Below, piece by piece: positions 17,199 through 24,515 of a stretch of 64,000 nucleotides of DNA. The notes under the pieces were generated by a model that searched no databases, had not been told where the DNA came from, and worked only from the letters and a program-made list of their open reading frames with translations. Numbering within the stretch: the stretch's first letter is position 1; each line of letters starts with the position of its first letter. The stretch lies in contig NZ_AZWO01000014.1 of NCBI RefSeq assembly GCF_000514775.1, forward strand, positions 62,001 to 126,000, read 5' to 3'. The position numbers were made by a program, and so were the translations under genes. This DNA comes from Salinispora pacifica CNR114. Its GTDB lineage: Bacteria; Actinomycetota; Actinomycetes; Mycobacteriales; Micromonosporaceae.

Positions 17199-17261
17199 TA
17201 AGCAATTCCTTCGGTTTTTTTGATTTGAATGGGAATCCGCCACGGATTGTGGAGTAGCGAA

Positions 17262-17690
17262 ATGACTGATGTAGACGACCTCCTTCTGCTAGCTGAGTCG
17301 CAGTCCTGGCAGGACCGTAGTCGGGCTGGCCAGGGGCTTGTCGCTCGCATCGGGGAGCCTATGGTTGATGCAGTTGTCCTTCAGTTGGTATTGGATCCGA
17401 AGGACACCGCTGTAACCACCGCCACGGCCGACGCGCTTTTGGGTCGGGGGGATCTCGCGTCTTGGCGGATATTTGCGCGCGCATGGACGGTAGCTGCGAA
17501 AATGCCGACTGAAACAAATCATATAGATCATCTCGTCAGTTGCTTGAATGGCGCCATGTATGCCGCGAGCATGAATTCCGAGACGGCCGATACCATGATG
17601 GAGATCGTAGGACAGCTCTCCGCCGACGAAGATGAGACGGTGAAGCCCGCGGCAGAAGAGCTTCGCAATTTGGTATCCGAAGGGCTGTGA
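17262..17690 (+). CDS. Cassette 4 immunity protein (helical)
   Basis: 142 residues, all-helical composition with repeated 35-40-residue units (LAESQSWQDRSRAGQGLVARIGEP, VVLQLVLDPKDTAVTTATADALL). This suggests a HEAT-like solenoid. ATG 17262 is chosen over an upstream start because GGAG (17251-17254) lies 7 nt before it. Assigned as antidote of the type-24-like toxin by position. Confidence 0.62.
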   Translation: MTDVDDLLLLAESQSWQDRSRAGQGLVARIGEPMVDAVVLQLVLDPKDTAVTTATADALLGRGDLASWRIFARAWTVAAKMPTETNHIDHLVSCLNGAMYAASMNSETADTMMEIVGQLSADEDETVKPAAEELRNLVSEGL

Positions 17691-17847
17691 TCGCAAGTAT
17701 TAGGCACATAGGTAGGGACGGGAGCTTGCCTGTGTCGGTCTTCCCGATGAGATTGGTGGGGATGCTGCTACGTGACCGTCCGGAGGTTACTGTTGACGAT
17801 CACTGTGCGTGACGGTGGGGTGTCGAGGTCTGCCGTGGTCTGTTCGG

Positions 17848-18165
17848 GTTGCCGTCACGGTTGCCGTCAAGATTTGCCTCGCATCTTTAGACGTCGATTG
17901 GTGCCCACCGGTCCGGTTGCAGGTCGGCCGTAGGTGATGGGATCTTCGGTGGCGTGCCGCGTAGCGGTTCGGCGTCGATCGCCGGTTGCTGGCCGTTGGT
18001 TGACCCGCGAAGCGATCGTCACGGCCCTGCGTCGCCGCAGATGGCCGCGTGTTGATGGGCGGTTCGGTGTTGGTGGGCGTGCACGCGGGGCCGTAGGCCT
18101 TGAGCGCGTGCGCGCGGCCCGGCTTCGGCCGGGCCGTTCTTGATTAAGTGAAGCAGTTTTGGACC
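17848..18165 (+). repeat. Intercassette module, copy C
   Basis: GTTGCCGTCA pair (17848-17869), GGTGGCGTGCCGCGTAGCGG shared with copy A, terminator, then AAGCAGTTTTGGACC. Downstream it runs into the second copy of the ~600-bp block. Confidence 0.7.
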
Positions 18166-18678
18166 AGACCTACTTCGCGAGTCGCCTTCTATTGGTTGTT
18201 TCTGGACAGGCTTCGGTCGTCTTGCTGCTCTGGGTGGCGCGGTGGCGGGTGGGGCGCCGTCAGGTGCCTGCCCGGTGTCGGCCTCTGCGGGGCCACGCAG
18301 TGCTCCGGGATCAAGGGGCGCCTGTAGAGCGGTCGCAGTCGGGCGCGTAGCGCCCTTAGGGCCAGAGGGGCGCCCCTCGTATGCTCGCGCCGCCCATACG
18401 TCGTCGTTTGCGGCTCGACCAGTTGTCTAAGAAGAGGGTGTCGAGGACGCCCAACTGGGACGCTCCTGGCACCTTCGGCCTGCCGTGGCGTGCGCTGGTG
18501 TCTGTCCGTGTTGCCGTCACTGTTGCCGTCAACCAGGTCCTGTGCCGAGGGCCGACAGGGTTGCGGTCGATGAAAGTCCAGGTCAACGACATGCCATCGT
18601 AGTCACTCTCCGTGCTGACCGTGAGAATGTCACACGTACTATGTGCTCGCCGGCAACACGTCGGTACTTGTACACAAC
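18077..18678 (+). repeat. About 600-bp duplicated block, copy 2
   Basis: Counterpart of 15287-15892; it includes a doubled GTTGCCGTCA (18510-18531) where copy 1 has only a single word (15727-15736). It ends at the HTYYV seam of cassette 5. Confidence 0.75.
18115..18145 (+). terminator. Intrinsic terminator in module C with TTCG tetraloop
   Basis: CGGCCCGGC-TTCG-GCCGGGCCG followed by TTCTTGATT. The UUCG loop is an especially stable RNA tetraloop. It follows the cassette 4 immunity gene. Confidence 0.75.
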
Positions 18679-18986
18679 TGTGCAGATTGGCGCCCGGATA
18701 CCGGGGGGAAGCTTCCGGAGGCTTGGGGGATAGTAAGGCAAATAGAAAGGGTGTGGGTCGTCGCTGGCAGGATCCGAAGAATCAGGGCAACGGAGTTAGG
18801 ATTGATCAAGGCAACCCGAACTCACCCTTCCCGAGTCAACGGGTCGACCATGTGATTGTACGAGTTGATGGCAAGGTGGTTGGACGAGATGGTAAACAGA
18901 TCAACGGTTCCATCGACGATGATCCCACGAACGCGCATCGTTCAGTGAGTGGAAAAACTGGTCGTCTTGGAATCGACCATGAGTGA
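18631..18986 (+). pseudogene. Cassette 5: HINT seam plus toxin domain, one frameshift
   Basis: HTYYVLAGN, TSVLVHNC and ADWRPDTGGKLPEAWG start at 18631 and the frame stops at 18855. The next frame carries the body of the toxin: KANRKGVGRRWQDPKNQGN, GVRIDQGNPNSPFPSQRVDH and VIVRVDGKVVGRDGKQINGS. It stops at 18984-18986. The shift equals one lost base, most easily in one of the G runs around 18702-18728. The W-x-DP...VRIDxGNP pattern is typical of a family of polymorphic toxin C-termini that I cannot number with confidence. An in-frame TGA lies two codons before HTYYV. The antidote start overlaps the end. Confidence 0.6.
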
Positions 18987-19353
18987 AATTCGATTTCCCG
19001 AGATGCGGCATGAGATAGTTCGGGCCGTGAAAGCCCTGGCAGACCCGGCGTATCAGTGGTCTGCGTGGATCCGACGCGAACTGCCTCCCGGCAAGTATGA
19101 CGAGTTCACTCATCGTATACACATTCTGTACGATGATACGCAGGTACTGGAAGATCCGGACGCCGCAATCGGCGCCTACCTAAGATCTCAGAAGGAAGCC
19201 AAAGCGATGCGATGTCTGGCCCAAGCAATCGATTCGTTATTCGATGAATTGGGCACAGATCTTTCCGACGAGGAATATTTACGGGCACCGGGCTGGGCGG
19301 CGATCGTGGATGCCGCAGGTGCGGCGCTCTCAACCCTGAGGGCTAATGGTTAA
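18979..19353 (+). CDS. Cassette 5 immunity protein, SCO4402-like
   Basis: 124 residues. EIRFPEMRHEIVRAVKALAD, IHILYDDTQVL and LRAPGWAAIVDAAGAAL fit the SCO4402 family of Streptomyces, many members of which lie next to polymorphic toxins. The ATG at 18979 overlaps the toxin stop by 8 nt. The reading frame is intact. Confidence 0.75.
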   Translation: MSEIRFPEMRHEIVRAVKALADPAYQWSAWIRRELPPGKYDEFTHRIHILYDDTQVLEDPDAAIGAYLRSQKEAKAMRCLAQAIDSLFDELGTDLSDEEYLRAPGWAAIVDAAGAALSTLRANG

Positions 19354-19372
19354 CGTGATTGCGTCGATGCAA

Positions 19373-19459
19373 GTTGGCGCTACACACGAAAGGCCAGGTG
19401 AAACGCCATGAACACGTAAGTCACACTACGTGACGGGCTGAAAACCCCACACGTACTAT
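19373..19459 (+). repeat. Leader repeat, copy 2 (cassette 6)
   Basis: Nearly identical to 14034-14120, including CACGTA-N8-TACGTG and the TGA just before the seam. It lies at the same place relative to the seam as in cassette 2. Confidence 0.75.
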
Positions 19460-19898
19460 ATGGTAGCCCATGCCACGCCTATCCTTGTACATAACTGCGG
19501 CCAGGCTGCTCTGCCTGAGTCGGGACGCGAACCACCGAACGTCGGTCCGATTCTTTCCAGAAGGCCGTGCCTGGCGAAGAGTTCAACATGGTCCTGTCTC
19601 AGGGGCAGCCGGCAAGCCGTCCCGGCGGCTTCGGCACCTTCGACGATATTCCAAATAGGCATACGCAAGGAATCAATTAGCGATCCGCAGCGACTGGAAG
19701 CCGGACGTTTCCGTGGCGCAGAGATATCGAATTCCCGGCGGTGATCCCATCAGGATTCAGGAAAGTATGGTAGGACCGCAGTATGATCCTGGTGCCGGAC
19801 GTATTCTACTCGGTGGCGGTAGCCAGCTTGAAATTCTCAACTACACGGACCTCGCCAGGCTCATCCCCGTGGGTGCTCCGGTGGCGCTGTCGCCCTAA
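19448..19898 (+). pseudogene. Cassette 6: variant HINT seam plus toxin domain with two frameshifts
   Basis: The seam has diverged to HTYYMVAHATPILVHNCG. The domain is spread over three frames: the seam frame, then TERRSDSFQKAVPGEEFNMV, LSQGQPASRPGG and FGTFDDIP, and finally IRSDWKPDVSVAQRYRIPGG, DPIRIQES, PGAGRILLGGG and TDLARLIPVGAP ending at 19898. The steps 2, 1, 0 fit two single-base deletions. The family is not recognised. GTG 19713 could start a C-terminal piece. Confidence 0.55.
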
Positions 19899-19912
19899 GG
19901 TGGTGGTAAATT

Positions 19913-20296
19913 TTGAGTTCCGAGATAGATGTTGAATGGAGCGAGGGTGGTTGCAATGTGACGTGGCGTTGCCATGGGCTCAGAGTGGAAAAGAACTTCC
20001 CTTGTCCGCCGAGTAGTGTCGCTGTTTGGTCGGAACCCCTAAGTGTTCTCGTTGTAGAGCCTATTGTTAATAGTGGACGACTAGACAATGCGATCGTATT
20101 CGAACCAAGCGGAACGGAGCGCTTGCGCCTTGCACCTCCAGCAGTAACCCCTGAATCGTCGTGGCGGCTGGGATATTACGCTGTCTTCGTTAGTAACGGT
20201 GTGCTAACAGTGGTTTTTTCAACGAGGGTGGGCGACTATTGGGGCGTGCCGGACCTCGTAACAGGTGAACTCCGGGAAGTCGTGGAGTGGCGGTAG
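19913..20296 (+). CDS. Cassette 6 immunity protein
   Basis: 127 residues with a beta-rich pattern (CNVTWRCHGLRVEKNF, LVVEPIVNSGRLDNAIVFEP, YYAVFVSNGVLTVVFSTRVGD). TTG start at 19913, supported by AAGGTGGT (19897-19904) at ideal spacing of 8 nt. The role is assigned from its position after the broken toxin domain; I do not recognise the fold. Confidence 0.6.
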   Translation: MSSEIDVEWSEGGCNVTWRCHGLRVEKNFPCPPSSVAVWSEPLSVLVVEPIVNSGRLDNAIVFEPSGTERLRLAPPAVTPESSWRLGYYAVFVSNGVLTVVFSTRVGDYWGVPDLVTGELREVVEWR

Positions 20297-20962
20297 TCCA
20301 CCCTGAGCTTCGGCGTCAACATTTACTCCCACGTCCGGTTCTGAAACACCACTTCCTCGAATCCCAGCGCACGTTCAAGTCGACCAACCCGACGACGGCC
20401 ACGACAACAGTTCCGATGGCTGAACCCCAGCAGCTGTCGGTGCGCCCTGCCGGGGCTACGCCTACCGGCTGGGCGGGCGGTGGTGGGCAAATCCGCCTAT
20501 CAGTCGGCCGCGCCGAATGACGCTGCTGCTCGGTGGTGGCTGGGACCTAGTGTTGGCGGTTTCGATGTGACCGCAACGCGCCTACCCAATCCGGGTCGCG
20601 TCGATGATGGTGGTTGTGCGTGCCGCACGGAGGGCGGTGATCACCACGGTCGATTCGGTATAGCAATTTTGAGCCGGATATCCTGTACCATGCACGTCCA
20701 CCGGTCAATCCAGCGTGTTTCGGACTGTTGATGGGCGGGTGGTGCGGTGGCAGGGCTGGCGCCGTCAGGTGCCTGCCTGGTGGTGTTGGCGGCAGGGGCT
20801 GTAGAGGTCTCTGGGTCAAGGGCCGCCCGGAGGGTGGTCGCATTAGCCCTTGAGGGCCGGTGGGGTAGCTTCGTGGCCTCGCGCCACCCGCCCTGAGCCT
20901 GCTGCTGGCGATACTCGCTGCGAACCACGCCCGTGCGTGTTTGGAAGATGGCGGGAGGGATC
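20297..20962 (+). other. Degenerate intercassette region
   Basis: No convincing gene. AGCAATTTTGAGCC near 20663 resembles the AAGCAGTTTTG end of the modules. GCGCCGTCAGGTGCCTGCC and GGGTCAAGGGCCGCC around 20760-20830 match the ~600-bp block, so this is a decayed third copy. The HTYYV seam and any toxin frame are missing. Confidence 0.5.
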
Positions 20963-21457
20963 ATGGAGAGGGATGCAAGTCTGATGGAAATGTTACGCTA
21001 CCTGGATGATCCCGAATCGCCAGAAGCGCCGGCCGATTATAGCTTGACCAAGGCTGCAGCTTCATTCGACCGCTTGGCACTGCAGATTGAATCTCGCTTT
21101 TCGGTAGTGTGCAAAATTGATCGACGTATCCAGGATTCCGCCCAGCATGGGCGAATCGAAGTGCCAGCTAGGGCGACGATATGCGGGACGAGGATCGTTG
21201 TTTTGGTCAGCAAATTTAGCCCACTGGCCATGGTGGCAGCCGATAACCCCGGCGTCTTTTTGGGTACGGATGAGGCGCGCACTGAAGGTAAGTTTGATAT
21301 GATTGATCTGGATAAGACTGAGCAAGCACTTGCCCGGTCGGGCTATTTGTCGATTCCGGAAGAAATTCTTACAGAGCGCTACGATGGACCGACTCTCCTG
21401 CAGTTTCACGGTTCCGGAGAGCCGAGCTGGTGGGACCGGTTCTTCGGAACTTTTTGA
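20963..21457 (+). CDS. Cassette 7: orphan immunity protein
   Basis: 164 residues. LMEMLRYLDDPESPEAPADYSL, then LQIESRFSVVCKIDRRIQD and a C-terminal aromatic end (EPSWWDRFFGTF). I recall proteins of this layout next to actinobacterial polymorphic toxins. ATG 20963 follows GGGAGG by 4 nt; ATG 20948 is an alternative. No toxin precedes it; only the eroded repeat at 20297-20962. Low-GC codon use like the other cassettes. Confidence 0.58.
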   Translation: MERDASLMEMLRYLDDPESPEAPADYSLTKAAASFDRLALQIESRFSVVCKIDRRIQDSAQHGRIEVPARATICGTRIVVLVSKFSPLAMVAADNPGVFLGTDEARTEGKFDMIDLDKTEQALARSGYLSIPEEILTERYDGPTLLQFHGSGEPSWWDRFFGTF

Positions 21458-21602
21458 TGGACCTAAGAGTCACCGTTGTATCGATTAGGTGCAGCAGCTT
21501 TTAACCCAGTGGCTCCGTCGGCGGCGGGTTCGCTCCGCCGGGGCCTCGGGGCTGCGACATTTCCTCTCCGGCCGCACGGTCCCGCGCGGTTCGGTGCGGT
21601 GC

Positions 21603-21831
21603 GTGACGAGGATTACGTTGCGGGAGTTCCGTGATGGCGCGGGTCGGGTGCTGGACGGGGTTGAGCGCACCGGTGAGCCGGTTGTCATCACTAAGTACGA
21701 GCGACCCGTGGGCCGTGGGCTCTGGAGTCGCTCGGATGGCTCTGAGCGTGTCCTCGGCCTGCTCTCCGACCCCTACCGCAGAGCTCGACCGAGATACGCG
21801 ATGGGTCCGGGCTTCGATTGCATGTCGGTGA
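21603..21831 (+). pseudogene. Broken Phd/YefM-type antitoxin gene
   Basis: VTRITLREFRDGAGRVLDGV and ERTGEPVVITKYERPV are a textbook Phd/YefM N-terminus. The rest is spread over two frames: VARM in one, SERVLGLLSDP in the other, then TAELDRDT back. Several indels have therefore hit the gene. No partner toxin remains. 21458-21602 and 21832-21976 show nothing else. Confidence 0.6.
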
Positions 21832-21976
21832 CTGCCGGATCCCCTAACGCCTCGACGGCGACTAGTTGACTATTCACGCCGCTGGACACCGCAAAGACGT
21901 CGTCGCCAATCTCGGTCCGGCGGCCTTGTCCCGGGATCGGGTGCACTGGCCTTCTTGTCGCGTCAGGTTGCAGCGG

Positions 21977-22999
21977 TCATGGCGAGAAGACGTTGACGGG
22001 CTGCGCCCGCATCGCGCGTACCGCCTCGCCCGCGAAGAGACAGGCCGCTTGGTGCCCGGAGCCGATCTCGACCAGCACCGGGTCGGTCTGGGCGCAGTCA
22101 GGTCGGGCCTGCGGGCACCGCGTCCGAAACCGGCAGCCGGTGGGCGGGTCGATCGGGCTCGGGACATCACCGGCCAGGATGATCCGCTGACGACTACGCT
22201 GCACCGGCGGGTCGGCCACCGGCACCGCCGACAGGAGAGCGGCGGTGTAGGGGTGGGCGGGCTCCCGCCAGATCTGCGCCGGGGTGCCGCTCTCCACGAT
22301 CCGGCCGAGGTACATCACGGCCACCCGATCGCTCATGTGCTCGACGGCGGCGAGATCGTGCGCGATGAAGAGGTAGGTCAGCCCGAGCTCTCGCTGCAGC
22401 CCGCGGAGCAGATTCATGATCTGCGCCTGCACACTCAGGTCCAGGGAGGCGATCGGTTCGTCGAGGACGATCAGGTCCGGCTCACCGGCGAGCGCCCGGG
22501 CGATGCCCACCCGCTGCCGCTGGCCGCCGGAGAGTTCGTGCGGGTGCCGTTCGGCGAGGTCGCGACGCAGGCCGACCAGGTCGAGCAGTTCGGCTACCCG
22601 GTCCCGCCGGGCCGCGCCGCTGGCGGCGAGCCGGTGCACGGCCAACGGCTCGGCGATACTCGCCCCGACGGTGTGCCGCGGGTCGAGGGATGCCTGCGGA
22701 TCCTGGAACACCATGGCGACGCGGCGGCGCAGCCGGCGCAACCGCCGCCGCGACCAGCGGGTCACGTCCTGCCCCGCCACCTGGACCGTGCCGGCGGTCG
22801 GCTCGACCAGGCGCAGCAGCGCCAGCCCGGTGGTCGACTTGCCGCTGCCGGACTCACCGACCAGGCCGACGGTTTCGCCGCGGCGTACCTTGAGGGACAC
22901 CCCGTCCACGGCGTGGACCACCCCCGCCGGGGTGGGGAACCACACCGCCAGGTCGGTCAGCTCCGCGAGCGCGTCGGTGGCCAGGCTCTCCCCGGTCAC
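21977..22999 (-). CDS. oppF: Oligopeptide/dipeptide ABC transporter ATPase (second, OppF-type)
   Basis: 340 residues. Walker [11 protein letters not shown] loop VFQDPQASLDPR, signature LSGGQRQRVGIARAL, Walker B LIVLDEPIASLD, and H loop IAHDL. The C-terminal oligopeptide-ABC extension has a Cys cluster (CRFRTRCPQARPDC). It energises import with OppB/C/D. The GTG at 22999 is the expected start (TGESLATDALAELTDLAVW); a longer frame reaches into the insertion element and is not coding. Originally this gene began with ATG overlapping the oppD stop (ATGA). The IS110 element now separates them, and its first base turns the start into GTG. Expression may be lost or depend on the element. Confidence 0.88.
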   Translation of the reverse strand: MTGESLATDALAELTDLAVWFPTPAGVVHAVDGVSLKVRRGETVGLVGESGSGKSTTGLALLRLVEPTAGTVQVAGQDVTRWSRRRLRRLRRRVAMVFQDPQASLDPRHTVGASIAEPLAVHRLAASGAARRDRVAELLDLVGLRRDLAERHPHELSGGQRQRVGIARALAGEPDLIVLDEPIASLDLSVQAQIMNLLRGLQRELGLTYLFIAHDLAAVEHMSDRVAVMYLGRIVESGTPAQIWREPAHPYTAALLSAVPVADPPVQRSRQRIILAGDVPSPIDPPTGCRFRTRCPQARPDCAQTDPVLVEIGSGHQAACLFAGEAVRAMRAQPVNVFSP

Positions 23000-24515
23000 T
23001 AGGGCACCCTCTTCCGTGCGGGCCCGTGGATAGGGCTTGTGGTAGGAACTAGGCGGAAGCCGGGGTGACGGCCTATTTCGGTCGCCCTTCGCGGGCCTCG
23101 ATGACACTGCCGCCCCCGGCTTCCCCGGAACCGTTGATCGATGACAGAGGGACGCGCCGTAGAGCGCCGGTTAGTGACCGCTCGACCGTCGGTTCCTTCG
23201 CCTCCGCCTGGGTCCTGCCTCGTGCTGCGAGTAGGAAGGCGACGGGGTTGTCGCTGGAAGATGGGCCGTTGTTCTTCGTCGGGGTCGACTGGGCCACCAC
23301 CGAGCACGCCGTGTCTGTGCTGGACCGGGCCGGCGCTAAGGTCGCGGCGTTCACCGTCGAACACACCGCTGCCGGGTTCGCCCGACTGACTGCCCGGCTG
23401 GCCAAGCTCAGCGGCACCGAGTCGATACCGGTGGCGATCGAGCGTCCGGACGGGCGCCTGGTGGACGCCCTGCTGGAAGCCGGGCACCCGGTGATGCCGG
23501 TCAAACCGAACGCGATCAAGACCTGGCGTGAGGCCGAGGTGCTCTCCGGCGCCAAGTCCGATCCCGGCGACGCGCACGTAATCGCCGACTACCTGCGAGT
23601 ACGCATCCACCGGCTGCGCCCAGCGGTCCCGTACTCGGGATCCACCAAGGCACTGCGGACGGTGACCCGGACCCGGGACGACCTGGTGGATGCCCGGGTG
23701 GCCGCGGTCAACCAGCTCGCCGCGCTGCTGGACACGCACTGGCCCGGCGCCAAGGCGATCTTCGCCAGCCTGTCCTCGGCGATCGCGCTGGCCTTCCTCA
23801 CGAAGTACCCGACCGCTGCGGCGGCGGCCTCGTTGACCGAGGCACGGATCGCCGCGTTCTGCACCAAGCAGGGCTACTCCGGTAAGAAACCCGCCGCGGT
23901 CCTGCTGGCCCGCCTGCGCTCGGCGCCGGCCGGCACCACCGACCCCGACCTGTGCGAGGGAGTACGCGCGGCAGTGCTGGCCCAAATCGGCGTCATCAAC
24001 GCGCTCAACACCGCGATCAAGAACCTCGACCGCGTCATCGCCGCCACGATGGACACCCACCCCGACGGGAAGACCTTCCGGTCCCTCCCCCGCGCCGGCA
24101 CCGTCAACGCCGCCCAAATCCTGGCCGAATGGGGCGACGCCCGCGCCGCGTTCGAGCACCCCGACGCCATCGCCGCGCTGGCCGGGATCACCCCGGTCAC
24201 CAAAGCGTCCGGCAAACAACGCGGCGTGTCGTTCCGCTGGGCCTGCAACAAACACCTCCGCCAAGCGATCACAACCTTCGCCGACAACAGCCGCCACGCC
24301 AGCCCCTGGGCCGCCGACATCTACAACCGGGCACGCGCCAGCGGCAAAGACCACCCCCACGCCACCCGCATCCTCGCCCGAGCCTGGGTCCGCGTCATCT
24401 GGCGCTGCTGGAAAGACAACACCACCTACAACCCGACCCTGCACGGCGGCAACCAACACCACACCAAACAGCAGCTCGCGGCCTGACTTCGATCTAGAGG
24501 TTGACACAGGGGATG
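22999..24515 (+). mobile_element. IS110-family insertion sequence between oppD and oppF
   Basis: About 1.5 kb, flanked by TCA on both sides (22996-22998 and 24516-24518). Removing it with one TCA restores CCGATGACCGGGGAG, in which the oppD TGA and oppF ATG overlap as ATGA. The layout is a ~250-bp left end, one transposase and a short right end. There are no long terminal inverted repeats, as in IS110. The TCA probably contains the recombination core rather than a target duplication. Confidence 0.85.
23248..24486 (+). CDS. IS110-family transposase (DEDD + serine)
   Basis: About 412 residues from the TTG at 23248; upstream in-frame starts exist (to 23065) but fall in the presumed non-coding left end. 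VGVDWATTEHAV holds the first Asp of the RuvC-like DEDD domain, and KSDPGDAHVIADYLR the last acidic pair. The C-terminal Tnp domain shows SLPRAGTVNAAQILAEWGD, LAGITPVTKASGKQRG (with the catalytic Ser candidate) and RWACNKHLRQAITTFADNSR. It works with a bridge RNA in the characterised members. The frame is intact, so the element may be active. Confidence 0.9.
   Translation: MSLEDGPLFFVGVDWATTEHAVSVLDRAGAKVAAFTVEHTAAGFARLTARLAKLSGTESIPVAIERPDGRLVDALLEAGHPVMPVKPNAIKTWREAEVLSGAKSDPGDAHVIADYLRVRIHRLRPAVPYSGSTKALRTVTRTRDDLVDARVAAVNQLAALLDTHWPGAKAIFASLSSAIALAFLTKYPTAAAAASLTEARIAAFCTKQGYSGKKPAAVLLARLRSAPAGTTDPDLCEGVRAAVLAQIGVINALNTAIKNLDRVIAATMDTHPDGKTFRSLPRAGTVNAAQILAEWGDARAAFEHPDAIAALAGITPVTKASGKQRGVSFRWACNKHLRQAITTFADNSRHASPWAADIYNRARASGKDHPHATRILARAWVRVIWRCWKDNTTYNPTLHGGNQHHTKQQLAA

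Noticed and set aside
11766..18531. GTTGCCGTCA repeats as a CRISPR array
   Set aside because: Words are only 10 nt, occur as pairs thousands of bases apart, and lack regular spacers or cas genes.
20287..20520. 77-codon frame after cassette 6 immunity gene
   Set aside because: No seam, no start site and low-complexity Pro/Thr content; region matches decayed repeat material.
22999..23107. Longer N-terminus for the OppF-type ATPase
   Set aside because: The extra codons lie inside the IS110 left end, and the family start is regained at the rebuilt oppD-oppF junction.
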